Shown here: one piece after another, positions 1-9,921 of the stretch
Numbering within the stretch: the first letter of the stretch is position 1
Layout of the letters: every line of letters starts with the position of its first letter
The notes under the pieces: generated by a model
Told to the model about the DNA's origin: nothing
The model's database searches: none
What the model saw: only the letters and a program-made list of their open reading frames with translations
Source of the DNA: Neoroseomonas oryzicola
GTDB lineage: Bacteria > Pseudomonadota > Alphaproteobacteria > Acetobacterales > Acetobacteraceae
Assembly: GCF_012163135.1 (NCBI RefSeq)
Contig: NZ_JAAVUP010000002.1
Span: 744,001-808,000, forward strand
Direction: 5' to 3'
DNA: 64,000 bases
Program-made: the position numbers and the translations under genes

Positions 1-505
1 CCAGCGAGGACGGCTTGCCGAGCGCATCGAGCACCAGGCCGAAGGGCCGGTTCAGCACGATGCGGAAGGTGCGTGCGTCGACCACGTCCATCGACGCGGT
101 GGCCGCCATCAGGTGCCGCCCGAGCCCGTCGCCCGGACCCCAGCGCCGCAGGCTCGCGATGACGTCGGCCGAGGTGACGGGCTGGCCGTCATGGAACTTC
201 AGGCCTTCGCGCAGCGTGAAGGTCCAGGTCATCCGGTCGTCCGAGACGGTGTGGCTGTCCACCATCTGCGGGCGGATGTTGCCCTCGCTGTCCATCGCGA
301 ACAGCGTGTCCCAGATCATGTAGGCGAAGTTGCGCGTGATGTAGACGGTCGAGACATGCGGATCCATGATCCGCACATCGGCCTGCATCACGGCGGTGAT
401 CTGGCTGGCGGGCTGCTGGCCCGCGGGCACCTGCGCCTGCGTCCCCGCTGCCGGCAATGCGATCGCCGCGGCCAGCGCGGCGCGGCGTGTCCAGGTTGCG
501 ATCAT
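1..505 (-). CDS. ABC transporter substrate-binding protein, family 5 (peptide type), N-terminal part
   Basis: The gene runs off the left edge, so only about the first 168 residues are present. The start at 505 gives MIATWTRRAALAAAIALPAA, an export signal with a twin-Arg-like start, followed by mature protein. The segment DPHVSTVYITRNFAYMIWDT and the later REGLKFHDGQPVTSADVIAS match the start of extracytoplasmic solute-binding family 5 proteins, which deliver peptides or similar solutes to an ABC importer. The role is family knowledge; the substrate cannot be read from this fragment. It lies 17 bp downstream of the GMC oxidoreductase on the same strand, so the two may be co-transcribed. Confidence 0.85.
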   Translation of the reverse strand, partial: MIATWTRRAALAAAIALPAAGTQAQVPAGQQPASQITAVMQADVRIMDPHVSTVYITRNFAYMIWDTLFAMDSEGNIRPQMVDSHTVSDDRMTWTFTLREGLKFHDGQPVTSADVIASLRRWGPGDGLGRHLMAATASMDVVDARTFRIVLNRPFGLVLDALGKPSSL

Positions 506-522
506 GTCCGTTTCTCCTTCGC

Positions 523-2127
523 TCAGGGGGCCTGCGTGATGAGCTCGGCGGCCTTCTCGCCGATCATCAGCGCGGTGGCGTTGGTGTTGCCCGCGATGTG
601 GCGCGGGAAGATCGAGATATCGGCGACGCGCAGCGCCGCGACGCCGTTCACGCGCAGGTCGGGTGCCACGACGGCGCGGGCATCGGCGCCCATGCGGCAG
701 GTGCCGGCCGGGTGGTAGAAGGGCCGCGCGGCGGAGCGCAGGAAGGCGATGTCTGCCTCGCGCCCCGCATTCGCCGGCGGCACGCCGATCAGTTCCTTCA
801 CCGTCGTCCCGAAGGGCGGCGTCGTCGCCATGCGCCGCACCCAGCCGAGGCCGCGCAGCAGCGTCTCGACATCCTGCTCGTCGTCGAGCAGCCGCGGATG
901 GATCGCGATGGGTGCCGCCGGATCGGCCGAGCGCAGCGCGAGGCGCCCGCGCGAGCGCGGATGGTTCACGTTCACCAGGATGGTCGCGAGGTTGCGGCGC
1001 GGGATGATCCGCTTGCCGTCCTTCAGCATCGAGCCATAGGGAAACAGGTGGAACTGCAGGTCCGGTTCCGCCGCCGCTGGCTGGCTGCGCAGGAAGGCGA
1101 GCACCTGCGCGGTCGGGACGCCGAAGGGGGAAGGAAGCCCTGCCGCCCAACGCAGGAACTGCCAGGCGGCGCGCAGCGGCGCGGCCTCGGCGTTCACGGT
1201 CGGCACGGTGAGCTCGGCCTGCACGTAGAGGCCGGGGTGCTCCATCAGGTTGCGCCCGACCTCGGGGCTGTCGGCCACCGTCGCGATGCCATGCGCGGCG
1301 AGGTCGCTCGCGTCGCCGATGCCCGAGAGCATCAGCAGCTGCGGCGAGTTGATCGCGCCGGCGGTGAGGATCACCTCGCGCCGCGCGCGGATCGTCAGCG
1401 CCGTGCCGTCGCGCGTGGCGGCGAGGCCGGTCGCGCGGCGCCCGTCGAAGGTGACGCGCCGGACCAGCACGCCGTCCATGGTGCGCAGGTTCGGCCGCGC
1501 CAGGTTCGGCCGGATGAAGGCGTCCCAGGCCGAATGGCGCAGACCGTTGCGCGTCGATCCCTGGTTCCAGGCGATGCCTTCGTGGGATGCGCCGTTCAAA
1601 TCGTCATTCGCCGGGATGCCGGCGGCGACGCCGCTCGCGATGAAGTCGGCCGAGACCGGATGCCGCCAGGCCAGCGCCGAGACGCGCTGCGGCCCCATGC
1701 CACCGCGCGTCGCATTGTCCGGCGCATCCGCGGTCTCCATCCGGCGGAACAGCGGCAGCACGTCGCGCCAGCCCCAGCCGGCGCAGCCGAGCGATTCCCA
1801 CGCGTCGTAATCCGCTGCCGCGCCGCGGATGAAGATCATGCCGTTGATGGCGGACGACCCGCCCGGCACCTTGCCGCGCGGCCAGTCCTCGACCAGGCCG
1901 TTGCGCGTGGGATCGGGCTCGGAGCGATAGCCCCAATCGTAGCGTGGATTCCCGATCGTGCGCATCAGCGCTGCGGGCATCCGCGTGAGGCCGATGCGTT
2001 CGCGCGTGCCGGCTTCGACGAGCAGCACCGAGACGCCGTGCTGTTCCGACAGCCGCGAGGCCAGGACGCAGCCCGCGCTGCCGGCGCCGACGACGACGTA
2101 GTCGGCCTCGATCGTCTCACTTGGCAT
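523..2127 (-). CDS. GMC family FAD-dependent oxidoreductase (choline/alcohol dehydrogenase-like)
   Basis: The protein is 534 aa, typical for the glucose-methanol-choline family of flavin alcohol oxidoreductases. MPSETIEADYVVVGAGSAGC at the N terminus is the ADP-binding Rossmann motif. GGSSAINGMIFIRG (about residue 90) and the TAGAINSPQLLMLSGIG signature (about 255-271) are PROSITE-like GMC hallmarks. Near the C terminus FYHPAGTCRMG carries the catalytic His and GNTNATALMIGE the second active-site position. The start at 2127 is chosen because the Rossmann motif begins there; the frame stays open upstream without family similarity. There is no signal peptide, so it is probably cytoplasmic. Substrate unknown; the adjacent binding protein could supply it (inference). 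Confidence 0.93.
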   Translation of the reverse strand: MPSETIEADYVVVGAGSAGCVLASRLSEQHGVSVLLVEAGTRERIGLTRMPAALMRTIGNPRYDWGYRSEPDPTRNGLVEDWPRGKVPGGSSAINGMIFIRGAAADYDAWESLGCAGWGWRDVLPLFRRMETADAPDNATRGGMGPQRVSALAWRHPVSADFIASGVAAGIPANDDLNGASHEGIAWNQGSTRNGLRHSAWDAFIRPNLARPNLRTMDGVLVRRVTFDGRRATGLAATRDGTALTIRARREVILTAGAINSPQLLMLSGIGDASDLAAHGIATVADSPEVGRNLMEHPGLYVQAELTVPTVNAEAAPLRAAWQFLRWAAGLPSPFGVPTAQVLAFLRSQPAAAEPDLQFHLFPYGSMLKDGKRIIPRRNLATILVNVNHPRSRGRLALRSADPAAPIAIHPRLLDDEQDVETLLRGLGWVRRMATTPPFGTTVKELIGVPPANAGREADIAFLRSAARPFYHPAGTCRMGADARAVVAPDLRVNGVAALRVADISIFPRHIAGNTNATALMIGEKAAELITQAP

Positions 2128-2182
2128 GGCCTGACGTTGGCATGGCCTCCGGGACCTGGGAAGATCGCGGCGGAGGTGCGCG

Positions 2183-3505
2183 ATGTGCGACACGATGGTG
2201 GCGCTGCCGCCGGCGACGGCGGCGGGCGGCGTGCTCTTCGCGAAGAACAGCGACCGCGAGCGCAACGAGGCGCAGGCCGTCGAATGGCATCCGCGCGCGA
2301 CGCACGCGCCGGGGGCGCTCCTGCGCTGCACCTACATCGACATCCCGCAGGCGGGCGAGACCCACGCGGTGCTGCTCTCGCGCCCCTTCTGGTGCTGGGG
2401 CGCGGAGATGGGCGCGAACGAGCACGGCGTCGTCATCGGCAATGAGGCCGTGTTCGGCACCGTCCCGCCCTCGCGCACGCCGGCGCTGATCGGGATGGAC
2501 CTGCTGCGCCTCGGCCTCGAGCGCGGGGCCACGGCCGCCGAGGCGGTCGAGGTCATCGTCACGCTGCTGGAAGCGCACGGGCAGGGCGGCGATTGCGGTC
2601 ACCTGAACGAGCATTTCTACGACAACGGCTTCATCGTCGCGGACCGGCGCGAGGCCTTCGTGCTCGAGACCATGGGCCGGCACTGGGCCGTGGAACAGGT
2701 GCGCGGCCTGCGCGCCATCTCTAACGCGCTGTCGATCGGCGCCGCGGATCGCGCCAGCCCGTCGCTGCTGGCCCTCGCCGGCGTCGCGGCGCCGCAGGCG
2801 CTGGACATGGCGGGACGCTTCCTGGACGAGGCGCGCGACGCGGTCGCGCGCGGGCGGCTCCGCTGCGACCGCGCGACGACGTTGCTCTCCGCGCGGTCGG
2901 GCGCGCTGACCATCGCCGACATGATGCGCACGCTGCGCGACCACGGCGCCGATGCAGGCCTGCACTGGCATCCGGTCGATACGGCCGGGCGCACCATCTG
3001 CATGCATGCGCTGGACAATGAGCGCCGCGGGCAGACGGTGGGATCGCTGGTGTCCGACCTGCGCGCTGACGGGCGCGCGGTGCATTGGATGACGGCGGCC
3101 TCCGCGCCCTGCACGGCGCTGTTCCGGCCGCTCGTCGCCGGCCTGCCGCTGCCTGCCATGGGCCCGCCGCCGAGCGACCAGGCCGATCCCACGACGCGCT
3201 GGTGGCAGCATGAGGCGATCCACCGCGCGGCGGTGACCGGCGACTTCGCCGCCTGGCTCGCTGGCCATGCCGAGGACCGCGACGCGACCGAAGCCCGCTT
3301 CGCCGCGCGCATCGAGGAAGCGCTGCGCCCCGGCGGCGATCCCGCCGCGGCCGTCGCCGCCTGCTGGGCCGAGGCCGACGCTATCGAGCGCCGCTGGGCC
3401 GATGCGCGCCCGAAGCCGGGCCTTACCGCGGAATTCGTCGAATCCTGGGCTCAGCACGACCGCCTGGCGGCCGCGCCGACGCGGCGGGCGCCGCGCGCCG
3501 CCTAG
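2183..3505 (+). CDS. C69/secernin-like Ntn-hydrolase family protein
   Basis: The 440-aa protein starts MCDTMVALPPATAAGG. In the C69 dipeptidase/secernin group the Cys just after the initiator Met becomes the N-terminal nucleophile, and Cys2 is present here. The segments LFAKNSDRERNEAQ, WGAEMGANEHGVVIGNEAVF and GFIVADRREAFVLET follow the family pattern. By family knowledge these are amide or peptide hydrolases, or acyltransferase-like enzymes; the substrate is unknown. A GGAGG ribosome binding site lies just upstream of the ATG. Its stop overlaps the convergent moeA stop: both stop codons are read from the shared CTAG at 3502-3505. It is divergent from the GMC gene. Confidence 0.8.
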   Translation: MCDTMVALPPATAAGGVLFAKNSDRERNEAQAVEWHPRATHAPGALLRCTYIDIPQAGETHAVLLSRPFWCWGAEMGANEHGVVIGNEAVFGTVPPSRTPALIGMDLLRLGLERGATAAEAVEVIVTLLEAHGQGGDCGHLNEHFYDNGFIVADRREAFVLETMGRHWAVEQVRGLRAISNALSIGAADRASPSLLALAGVAAPQALDMAGRFLDEARDAVARGRLRCDRATTLLSARSGALTIADMMRTLRDHGADAGLHWHPVDTAGRTICMHALDNERRGQTVGSLVSDLRADGRAVHWMTAASAPCTALFRPLVAGLPLPAMGPPPSDQADPTTRWWQHEAIHRAAVTGDFAAWLAGHAEDRDATEARFAARIEEALRPGGDPAAAVAACWAEADAIERRWADARPKPGLTAEFVESWAQHDRLAAAPTRRAPRAA

Positions 3506-4719
3506 ACGCCGAGATCGGCGAGGAGGATCGCCTCGACCTCCGCCCCTGCCGGCAGGGCGCGGGCGAAGGGCGCGCGCAGCACCAGCGCATCGGCGCGCGC
3601 CAGCGTCGCGAGCATGGAGGAATCCTGCACCGCGGCCGGCGTGACGCGCATCCGCCCTTCGGAATCGTAGGAGATCGCGGACCGCAGGTGATCTGCGCGC
3701 CGGTCGTTCTCCGCAATCGGCACGGCCGTGATGAGCCGCCGCGTCGGCGGCGGATCCCCCGGCAGGCCGGACAGCCGCGCGATGGCCGGGATCAGGAAGA
3801 CCACGCCGCAGACCATGGCCGAGACCGGGTTCCCCGGCAGTCCCAGCACGGGCGTTCGGCCCAGCCTGCCCCAGATCAGCGGCTTGCCCGGCCGCATCGC
3901 GATCTTCCAGAAGCCGAGTTCGAAGCCTTCCCCGCCCAGCGCCTTCTGGATCAGGTCGTGCTCGCCCACGCTCGCGCCGCCGGTGGTGACCAGCAGGTCG
4001 AAGGCATGGGCGGTGCCGGCGACCTCGGCGATGGCATGCGTGTCGTCGGGCGCGATCGGTAGCACGACCGGATCGCCGCCGGCGCCCTTCACCAGCGCGG
4101 CGAGCGCATGCGCGTTGGAGGAGACGATGCCCCCCGGCGGGATCGGGTCGCCCGGCAGCGCGATTTCGTCCCCGGTCGCGAGGATGCCGATGCGAGGGCG
4201 GCGGTGCACGGCGAGCCACGGATTGTTCGATGCCGCGGCGAGGCCGATGTCGCGCGCCGTCAGCTTCCGCCCGGCGGGCAGGACCTCGTGCCCCTCGGCG
4301 AAGTCGAGGCCGCGGCGGCGGATCCAGCGGCCGGCCTTCACGGTCTCGTTCACGCGGACCGTGGCGCCGTCCGCGGTCGCGTCCTCCTGCAGCAGGATCG
4401 CGTCGGCGCCGGCGGGCACGAAGCCGCCGGTGAAGATGCGCACCGCCTGGCCGGGACCGACCTCGCTCGCGAAGGGGCGCCCGGCCGGGGCCGACCCGAT
4501 CATGGATAGCGTCGCGCCCTCGACCGCATCGGCCACCCGCACCGCATAGCCGTCCATCGCCGAGACATCCGCCGGCGGCTGGGTCAGCCGCGCGACGACG
4601 GGGCTTGCCAGCACGCGGCCCGCGGCCTCGGGCAGCGCGACGGTCTCGGCCGCGGTCGGCGTCAGCGCGGCGAGGATGCGCGCGCGGGCCTCCTCGACGG
4701 GGAGGAGGTCACTCGCCAC
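3502..4719 (-). CDS. moeA: Molybdopterin molybdenumtransferase MoeA
   Basis: MoeA inserts molybdate into adenylylated molybdopterin to complete the molybdenum cofactor. The GTG start at 4719 gives 405 aa, the usual length, and overlaps the moaC stop by 11 nt. Landmarks in order are [11 protein letters not shown], the SAMDGYAVR motif, [21 protein letters not shown], the cofactor-binding [18 protein letters not shown] and [12 protein letters not shown]. It is the last gene of trpGDC-moaC-moeA, an arrangement common in Alphaproteobacteria. A longer start at 4764 would lie deeper in moaC and adds no family sequence. A possible client, a sulfite-oxidase-family enzyme, is at 46203-46871. Confidence 0.96.
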   Translation of the reverse strand: MASDLLPVEEARARILAALTPTAAETVALPEAAGRVLASPVVARLTQPPADVSAMDGYAVRVADAVEGATLSMIGSAPAGRPFASEVGPGQAVRIFTGGFVPAGADAILLQEDATADGATVRVNETVKAGRWIRRRGLDFAEGHEVLPAGRKLTARDIGLAAASNNPWLAVHRRPRIGILATGDEIALPGDPIPPGGIVSSNAHALAALVKGAGGDPVVLPIAPDDTHAIAEVAGTAHAFDLLVTTGGASVGEHDLIQKALGGEGFELGFWKIAMRPGKPLIWGRLGRTPVLGLPGNPVSAMVCGVVFLIPAIARLSGLPGDPPPTRRLITAVPIAENDRRADHLRSAISYDSEGRMRVTPAAVQDSSMLATLARADALVLRAPFARALPAGAEVEAILLADLGV

Positions 4720-5179
4720 GGAACTCGCCCGACTTGCCGCCGGCCTTGTGCACCAGGCGGACATCCTCGATGCGCATGGACCGGTCGACGGCCTTGACCA
4801 TGTCGTAGACGGTCAGCGCCGCGACGGTGACGGCGGTCAGCGCCTCCATCTCCACGCCCGTCCGGCCGGACAGCTTCACCGTCGCCTCGATCGCGACCGC
4901 GTCCTCGCCCTCGGGCTCGAGGTCGACCGTCACCTTCGAGATCATCAGCGGATGGCAGAGCGGGATGAGCTCCGATGTCTTCTTCGCCGCCATGATGCCC
5001 GCGATGCGCGCGATGCCGAGCACGTCGCCCTTGCCCGCCCGGCCTTCCCGGATCAGCGCGAGCGTCGTGGGCTGCATGACGATGCGCCCACGCGCGGTCG
5101 CGGTGCGGGAGGTCTCGTCCTTGGCCGAGACATCCACCATCGCGGCCCGTCCGGCCGCGTCGAAATGGGTCAGCGCCAT
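4709..5179 (-). CDS. moaC: Cyclic pyranopterin monophosphate synthase MoaC
   Basis: MoaC works with MoaA to convert GTP to cyclic pyranopterin monophosphate, the first step of molybdenum cofactor synthesis. The 156-aa length is normal. The family core is visible: [18 protein letters not shown] near the N terminus, the active-site segment [13 protein letters not shown], and [20 protein letters not shown] followed by [19 protein letters not shown] with the conserved catalytic Lys/Asp pair. It lies 12 bp after trpC and overlaps moeA, so the Trp and Moco genes are probably read from one transcript. moaA and other Moco genes are not in this window. Confidence 0.97.
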   Translation of the reverse strand: MALTHFDAAGRAAMVDVSAKDETSRTATARGRIVMQPTTLALIREGRAGKGDVLGIARIAGIMAAKKTSELIPLCHPLMISKVTVDLEPEGEDAVAIEATVKLSGRTGVEMEALTAVTVAALTVYDMVKAVDRSMRIEDVRLVHKAGGKSGEFRGE

Positions 5180-5191
5180 GGCGCCGGTCCC

Positions 5192-6031
5192 TCAGCGTGC
5201 GTCGACAAGCTCGCGCGCCGCGGCAGCGACGTCGGCCTGCCGCATCAGGTGCTCGCCGACCAGGATGCAATGCGCGCCGGCGGCCGCCATGCGGCGGACA
5301 TCGGCCGCGGTGCGGATGCCGCTCTCGGCGACCGGCAGGCGGTCGGCGGGCACCAGCGGGGCCAGTTCCTCGGTCGTCGCGATGTCGGTCTGCAGCGTGC
5401 GCAGGTTGCGGTTGTTGATGCCGATCAGCCGCGTGTTCAGGCCGAGCGCGCGGTCGAGCTCGCGCTTGTCGTGCACCTCGACCAGCACCGACATGTCGAG
5501 CGAACGGGCGATGCCGAGCAGTTCCGTCGCCATGTCGTCCGACAGCGCGGCCATGATCAGCAGGATGCAGTCCGCGCCCATCGCCCGGGCCTCGAAGACC
5601 TGCCAGGGGTGGATCATGAAGTCCTTGCGCAGCACCGGCAGGGCGCAAGCGGCCCGCGCGGCCTCGAGGTCCTCGCGCTTGCCCTGGAAATAGGGCGCGT
5701 CGGTCAGGATCGACAGGCAGGCGGCGCCGCCTTCCTCGTACGCCTTGGCGAGGGCCGGCGGGTCGAACGGATCGCGGATCAGCCCGCCCGAGGGCGAGGC
5801 GCGCTTGATCTCGGCGATCAGGCCGGTGCGGCCTTCGCCGATGCGGTGGCACAGAGCGCCGACGAAGTCGCGCACGGCCGGCGCATGGGCCGCGGCCCGC
5901 TCGATCTCGGACTGGGAGGTCGCGGCCATGCGCTCGGCGACCTCCTTCTCCTTGTCGGCGAGGATGCGGACCAGGACGTCCGGCACCGAGGTGGCGTCGG
6001 CCGGGGCGGTCATGATGTGGGGCGCGTTCAT
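5192..6031 (-). CDS. trpC: Indole-3-glycerol phosphate synthase TrpC
   Basis: TrpC closes the indole ring by decarboxylating carboxyphenylamino-deoxyribulose phosphate in tryptophan synthesis. The 279-aa TIM barrel shows the catalytic [11 protein letters not shown] near residue 75, [13 protein letters not shown] with the active-site Lys near 135, [24 protein letters not shown] and [12 protein letters not shown]. The start is fixed by an ATGA overlap with the trpD stop (6028-6031), indicating translational coupling. It is a stand-alone enzyme, not the TrpC-TrpF fusion of enterics. Confidence 0.97.
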   Translation of the reverse strand: MNAPHIMTAPADATSVPDVLVRILADKEKEVAERMAATSQSEIERAAAHAPAVRDFVGALCHRIGEGRTGLIAEIKRASPSGGLIRDPFDPPALAKAYEEGGAACLSILTDAPYFQGKREDLEAARAACALPVLRKDFMIHPWQVFEARAMGADCILLIMAALSDDMATELLGIARSLDMSVLVEVHDKRELDRALGLNTRLIGINNRNLRTLQTDIATTEELAPLVPADRLPVAESGIRTAADVRRMAAAGAHCILVGEHLMRQADVAAAARELVDAR

Positions 6032-7053
6032 GCGGCGGCGTCCTTGGGGGGGCAGGCGGCGCGGAGGCGCGTCAATACGCCGAGCGCCGCTCCTTCGTCG
6101 ATGGCGCGGGCGGCGATGGCGGCCCCCTCGCGCAGGTCATGGGCACGGCCGGCGACGATCAGCGCCGCGGCCGCGTTCAGCAGCACCACGTCGCGATAGG
6201 CGCCGGGCGCGCCGTTCAGCAGGGCTTCCAGCGCCATGGCGTTCTGCGCCGGGTCGCCGCCCTTCAGCGCCTCGGCCGTGGCGCGCGGCAGGCCGGCATC
6301 CTCGGGGGCGACGGTGAATTCGCGGAAGGTGCCGTCGGCCTCGAGCGAGACGACGTGGCTTTCCCCCGCGAGGGTGAGTTCATCGAGGCCCTGGCCATGC
6401 ACCAGCCAGGCGCGCTCGGTGCCGAGGCGCGCGAGCGTCTCGGCCATCGGGCGCAGCCATTCGGCGGCGAAGGCGCCGGTCATCTGGCGCCTGACCCGCG
6501 CGGGGTTCGCGAGCGGCCCGAGCAGGTTGAAGATGGTCCGCGTGCCGAGCTCGACCCGAGGGCCGGCGGCATGGCGCATCGAGGCGTGGTGGCGCGGCGC
6601 CATCAGGAACACCATCCCGGTGTCCCTCAGCACGCCGGACAGGCGTTCGATCGGCACGTCGAGGGAGATGCCCAGCGCCGCGATCGCATCCGCCGCACCG
6701 GACTTCGACGACAGCGCGCGGTTGCCGTGCTTGGCGACCGGCACGCCGCAGCCTGCGACGACCATCGCCGTGGTGGTCGAGATGTTGAGCGTGCCCGCCG
6801 CATCCCCGCCGGTGCCGACGATGTCGATCGCATCCGCGGGGGCTTCGATCGCGGTCATGCGGGCGCGCATGGCGCGCACCGCGCCGGTCATCTCGGCGAC
6901 GGTTTCCCCGCGCACGCGCATCGCCATCAGCAGGCCGGCGATCTGCGCGGGCGTCGCCTCGCCCTCCATGATGATGCCGAAGGCTTCCTCGGAGGCAGCC
7001 TCGTTCAGGCGCTCCGCGGCGGCGAGACGCGCCAGGATCGGTTTGAGCGACAT
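6028..7053 (-). CDS. trpD: Anthranilate phosphoribosyltransferase TrpD
   Basis: TrpD transfers phosphoribose from PRPP to anthranilate. The ATG at 7053, five bases after the trpG stop, gives 341 aa, the family norm. Key segments are [19 protein letters not shown] with the PRPP-binding glycine loop, [20 protein letters not shown], the [14 protein letters not shown] block that contacts anthranilate, and the [18 protein letters not shown] signature. It is separate from TrpG, not fused as in E. coli. Gene order trpG-trpD-trpC with tight junctions indicates an operon. Confidence 0.97.
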   Translation of the reverse strand: MSLKPILARLAAAERLNEAASEEAFGIIMEGEATPAQIAGLLMAMRVRGETVAEMTGAVRAMRARMTAIEAPADAIDIVGTGGDAAGTLNISTTTAMVVAGCGVPVAKHGNRALSSKSGAADAIAALGISLDVPIERLSGVLRDTGMVFLMAPRHHASMRHAAGPRVELGTRTIFNLLGPLANPARVRRQMTGAFAAEWLRPMAETLARLGTERAWLVHGQGLDELTLAGESHVVSLEADGTFREFTVAPEDAGLPRATAEALKGGDPAQNAMALEALLNGAPGAYRDVVLLNAAAALIVAGRAHDLREGAAIAARAIDEGAALGVLTRLRAACPPKDAAA

Positions 7054-7058
7054 CGCCG

Positions 7059-7658
7059 TCAGGCCGCGACGGGGGCCGCCATCGTGGCACCCGCGAGCGT
7101 CAGGAAGTTCCGCAGCAGGTCGTGGCCATGGGCGGAGGCGATGCTCTCCGGATGGAACTGCACGCCCGAGATCGGCAGCTCGCGGTGCCGCAGCCCCATG
7201 ACGATGCCGTCCTCGGTCCAGGCGGTGACGTCGAGGCAGTCGGGGAGGCTCTCCCGCTCGACGATCAGGGAATGGTAGCGCGTCGCGGCGAAGGGCGAGG
7301 GCAGGCCGGCGAAGACGTCCCGACCGTCGTGATGGACCTGCCACACCTTCCCGTGCACCGGTTCGGGCGCGCGGACCACCTTGCCGCCGAAGGCCTGGCC
7401 GATCGCCTGGTGGCCGAGGCAGACGCCGAGCAGCGGCAGCCGGACCTCGGCCGCCAGCGAGATCAGCGGCAGGCAGATGCCCGCCTCGTTCGGCGTGCAG
7501 GGGCCGGGCGACAGCACCACCGCCTCCGGCTTCATCGCGAGCACGCCCTGCGGATCGATCGCGTCGTTCCGGCGCACCTCGACCCGGGCGCCGAGGTCGC
7601 CCAGGAAGTGGAAGAGGTTGAAGGTGAAACTGTCGTAGTTGTCGATCAGCAGGATCAT
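7059..7658 (-). CDS. trpG: Anthranilate synthase glutamine amidotransferase subunit TrpG
   Basis: TrpG (199 aa) hydrolyses glutamine and passes ammonia to TrpE to form anthranilate; the same subunit often serves aminodeoxychorismate synthase. [20 protein letters not shown] is the classic N terminus. The class I triad is visible: the nucleophile Cys in [17 protein letters not shown] and His/Glu in [16 protein letters not shown]. The AAGGATCG ahead of the ATG on the minus strand is a plausible ribosome site. It is the first gene of its cluster, facing a plus-strand gene across 110 bp; trpE is not adjacent but about 3.5 kb away. No Trp-rich leader was seen upstream. Confidence 0.97.
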   Translation of the reverse strand: MILLIDNYDSFTFNLFHFLGDLGARVEVRRNDAIDPQGVLAMKPEAVVLSPGPCTPNEAGICLPLISLAAEVRLPLLGVCLGHQAIGQAFGGKVVRAPEPVHGKVWQVHHDGRDVFAGLPSPFAATRYHSLIVERESLPDCLDVTAWTEDGIVMGLRHRELPISGVQFHPESIASAHGHDLLRNFLTLAGATMAAPVAA

Positions 7659-7768
7659 GGCGGACGATCCTTGGACCCGACCGGGCGGGGAATCAAGGCC
7701 GCCGCGTGGCGGTGGGTTCCCGGCCCCGCCCGGCCTTGCGGCGAAGAATGAAGGAGGACGGCCAAGTG

Positions 7769-8722
7769 ATGATGAAGCGAGCGTTCCTTGCCCTCGCCCT
7801 GCTGCTGCCGGGGGCGGCGCGGGCGGCGGACCTGCCGGACCGCCCGGTGCGGATCATCGTCCCCTTCACCCCGGGCGGCACCAGCGACATCGTCGCCCGC
7901 CTGCTGGCCGAGGCCGCCGGGCCGCATCTGCCGCGCGGCGCGGTGGTCGAGAACCGCGGCGGCGCCGGCGGCAACATCGGCATGGCCGAGGCGGCGCGCG
8001 CGGCGGCCGACGGGACGACGCTGGTGCAATGCGCCTTCGGGCCATGCGGCGCCAATCCGGCGCTCTACGCCAACCCGGGCTACGACCTGCTCCGCGACTT
8101 CGCGCCTGTGATCCTGACGGGCGCTGTCCGCAACGTGATGACCGTCCGGCGTGACCTTCCGGCGCAGAACGTGCAGGAGTTCCTCGCGCTGGCGCGTCGG
8201 GACCGGCTGACCTTCGCCTCCTCCGGCGTCGGGGCGTCGAACCATCTCGGGCCGGAACTGCTGCGGAGCATCACGGGCATCGAGATGACCCACGTCCCCT
8301 ATCGCGGATCGGGCCCCGCCATCACCGACCTGGTGGCCGGGCGGGTCGACGTCTTCTTCGACAACCTGCCCTCGATCCTGCCGCATATCCGGAGCGGGTC
8401 GGTGCGGGCCCTTGCGGCCGTGAGCGACGCGCGCATCCCCGAACTGCCGGATGTCCCGACCTTCGCCGAGCAGGGCGTGCAAGGCATGGCGATCGATTCC
8501 TGGTTCGGCTTCATGACGCCGGCGCGCACGCCGCCCGCCGCGGTCGCCGCGCTCAACGCCGCCTTCGGCCGGGCGCTGCAGGACCCGGCCGTGCGTGCCC
8601 GCATGGCGGAACTGGGCGCCGCGCCGCTCGGCGGCACGCCCGAGCAGATGGGCGCCCATGTCCGCGCCGAGGCCGCCCGCTGGGCCGAGGTCGTCCGCAA
8701 GCAGGGAATCCGGGCCGAATGA
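7769..8722 (+). CDS. Tripartite tricarboxylate transporter substrate-binding protein (Bug/TctC family)
   Basis: The 317-aa periplasmic receptor begins [20 protein letters not shown], a Sec signal peptide with AxA cleavage. The Bug family core follows: [74 protein letters not shown] and [11 protein letters not shown]. Bug proteins bind carboxylic acids; the TctA/TctB membrane subunits are absent here, as for many orphan Bug proteins. AAGGAGGA at 7751-7758 supports the ATG pair at 7769/7772. Its stop overlaps the enolase-superfamily gene by 4 nt, so the receptor may bind the sugar acid that enzyme dehydrates (inference). Confidence 0.93.
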   Translation: MMKRAFLALALLLPGAARAADLPDRPVRIIVPFTPGGTSDIVARLLAEAAGPHLPRGAVVENRGGAGGNIGMAEAARAAADGTTLVQCAFGPCGANPALYANPGYDLLRDFAPVILTGAVRNVMTVRRDLPAQNVQEFLALARRDRLTFASSGVGASNHLGPELLRSITGIEMTHVPYRGSGPAITDLVAGRVDVFFDNLPSILPHIRSGSVRALAAVSDARIPELPDVPTFAEQGVQGMAIDSWFGFMTPARTPPAAVAALNAAFGRALQDPAVRARMAELGAAPLGGTPEQMGAHVRAEAARWAEVVRKQGIRAE

Positions 8723-9921
8723 GCCGCATCCAGTCCATCCGGACCATCCGCATCGGCGAAAGGCCGAACCTGCTCTGGGTGGAGGTCACGACGGATGAGG
8801 GCCTGACCGGCCTCGGCGAGGCCTTCCGCGGCGCCGCGGCGGTCGAGGCCGTGATCCACGAAAGCGCCGCGCCGCTGCTGCTGGGCAAGGACTCACGGGA
8901 CATCGAGGCCTTCTCCCGCGCGCTGCTCGCGCCCTATGTCGGCTTCGGCGGGTCGTCCGCCGAGGTCCGCGCGGCCTCGGCCATCGACATCGCGCTGTGG
9001 GACCTCAAGGGCCAGCGCCACGGAATTCCGGTGCACGAGGCGCTCGGCGGCAAGGCGCGGGATCGCGTGCGCAGCTACAACACCTGCGCCGGCTACGACT
9101 ACAACACGAAGTCCGCGCAGCGCCGCGACATCGGCGCCGCGGACGAATCGCGCGGTCCCTACGACGACCAGGTCGCCTTCATGCGCGACGCCGGCGTGCT
9201 GGCGGAAAGCCTCCTCTCGGAAGGCTTCAACGCCATGAAGATCTGGCCCTTCGACATCTACGCACCGGCGACGCAGGGCGTGTCCATCACCTTGAGCGAC
9301 CTCAAGGCGGGGCTCGAGCCCTTCGCCAAGATCCGCCGCGCCGTGGGCGACCGGATGGAGATCATGGCGGAACTGCACAGCCTGTGGTCCTACCCGGCGG
9401 CGCTGTCGATCTGCCGCGCGCTCGAGGATTACGGCATCACCTGGGCCGAGGACCCGCTGGCCAAGATGGACGACGCGGCCTCGCTGGCCGAGTTGCGGCG
9501 ATCCGTGCGCGTGCCGATCTGCGCGAGCGAGACGCTGGGCGGCAAGGTCGCCTTCCGCGACCTGCTGATCGCAGGCGCCACGGACATCGTCATGCTCGAC
9601 CTCGCCTGGTGCGGCGGGCTGACCGAGGCGCGCAAGATCGCCGCGCTGGCCGAGGCCTGGGCGCGGCCGGTCGCGCCGCATGACTGCACGGGGCCGGTCA
9701 CGCTGATCGCCTCGGTCCACCTCGCGATGCACGCGCCGACGGCGATGTTCCAGGAAGTGGTGCGGGCGACGCTTGCGAGCTGGTATCGCGACCTCGTCAC
9801 CGCCTTGCCGAAGGTGGATCGCGGCTGGGTGCTGCCGATGGAAGGCCCTGGCCTCGGCGCCGCGCTGCTGCCGGGCGTCGCGCAGCGGGAGGATGCGATC
9901 GTGCGGGAGAGCCGCCGGTGA
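8719..9921 (+). CDS. Enolase-superfamily sugar-acid dehydratase (mandelate racemase/galactonate dehydratase-like)
   Basis: The 400-aa protein fits the mandelate racemase/muconate lactonizing branch of the enolase superfamily, which uses Mg2+ to abstract a proton next to a carboxylate. The N-terminal cap (RIQSIRTIRIGERPNLLWVE, GLTGLGEAFRG) is followed by the barrel. Probable metal and acid-base positions are in AELHS, the Glu of WAEDPL, the Glu of CASETLGGK, and the His-Asp of VAPHDCTGPVT. Overall it looks most like galactonate/gluconate-type dehydratases, but the substrate is not established. It is translationally coupled to the upstream Bug receptor (ATGA overlap). Confidence 0.88.
   Translation: MSRIQSIRTIRIGERPNLLWVEVTTDEGLTGLGEAFRGAAAVEAVIHESAAPLLLGKDSRDIEAFSRALLAPYVGFGGSSAEVRAASAIDIALWDLKGQRHGIPVHEALGGKARDRVRSYNTCAGYDYNTKSAQRRDIGAADESRGPYDDQVAFMRDAGVLAESLLSEGFNAMKIWPFDIYAPATQGVSITLSDLKAGLEPFAKIRRAVGDRMEIMAELHSLWSYPAALSICRALEDYGITWAEDPLAKMDDAASLAELRRSVRVPICASETLGGKVAFRDLLIAGATDIVMLDLAWCGGLTEARKIAALAEAWARPVAPHDCTGPVTLIASVHLAMHAPTAMFQEVVRATLASWYRDLVTALPKVDRGWVLPMEGPGLGAALLPGVAQREDAIVRESRR

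Noticed and set aside
457..2445. Long open frame antisense to the GMC oxidoreductase
   Set aside because: It is Arg/Gly/Ala-rich with no family features; the opposite strand encodes a clear GMC enzyme. Long antisense frames are expected at this GC content.
2117..4219. 700-codon minus-strand frame across the C69-like gene and part of moeA
   Set aside because: It is a shadow: composition is Arg-rich, and both underlying genes are well supported in other frames.
7059..7768. A Trp leader-peptide attenuator upstream of trpG
   Set aside because: The 110-bp gap shows no run of Trp codons and no terminator with a T tract on the minus strand.
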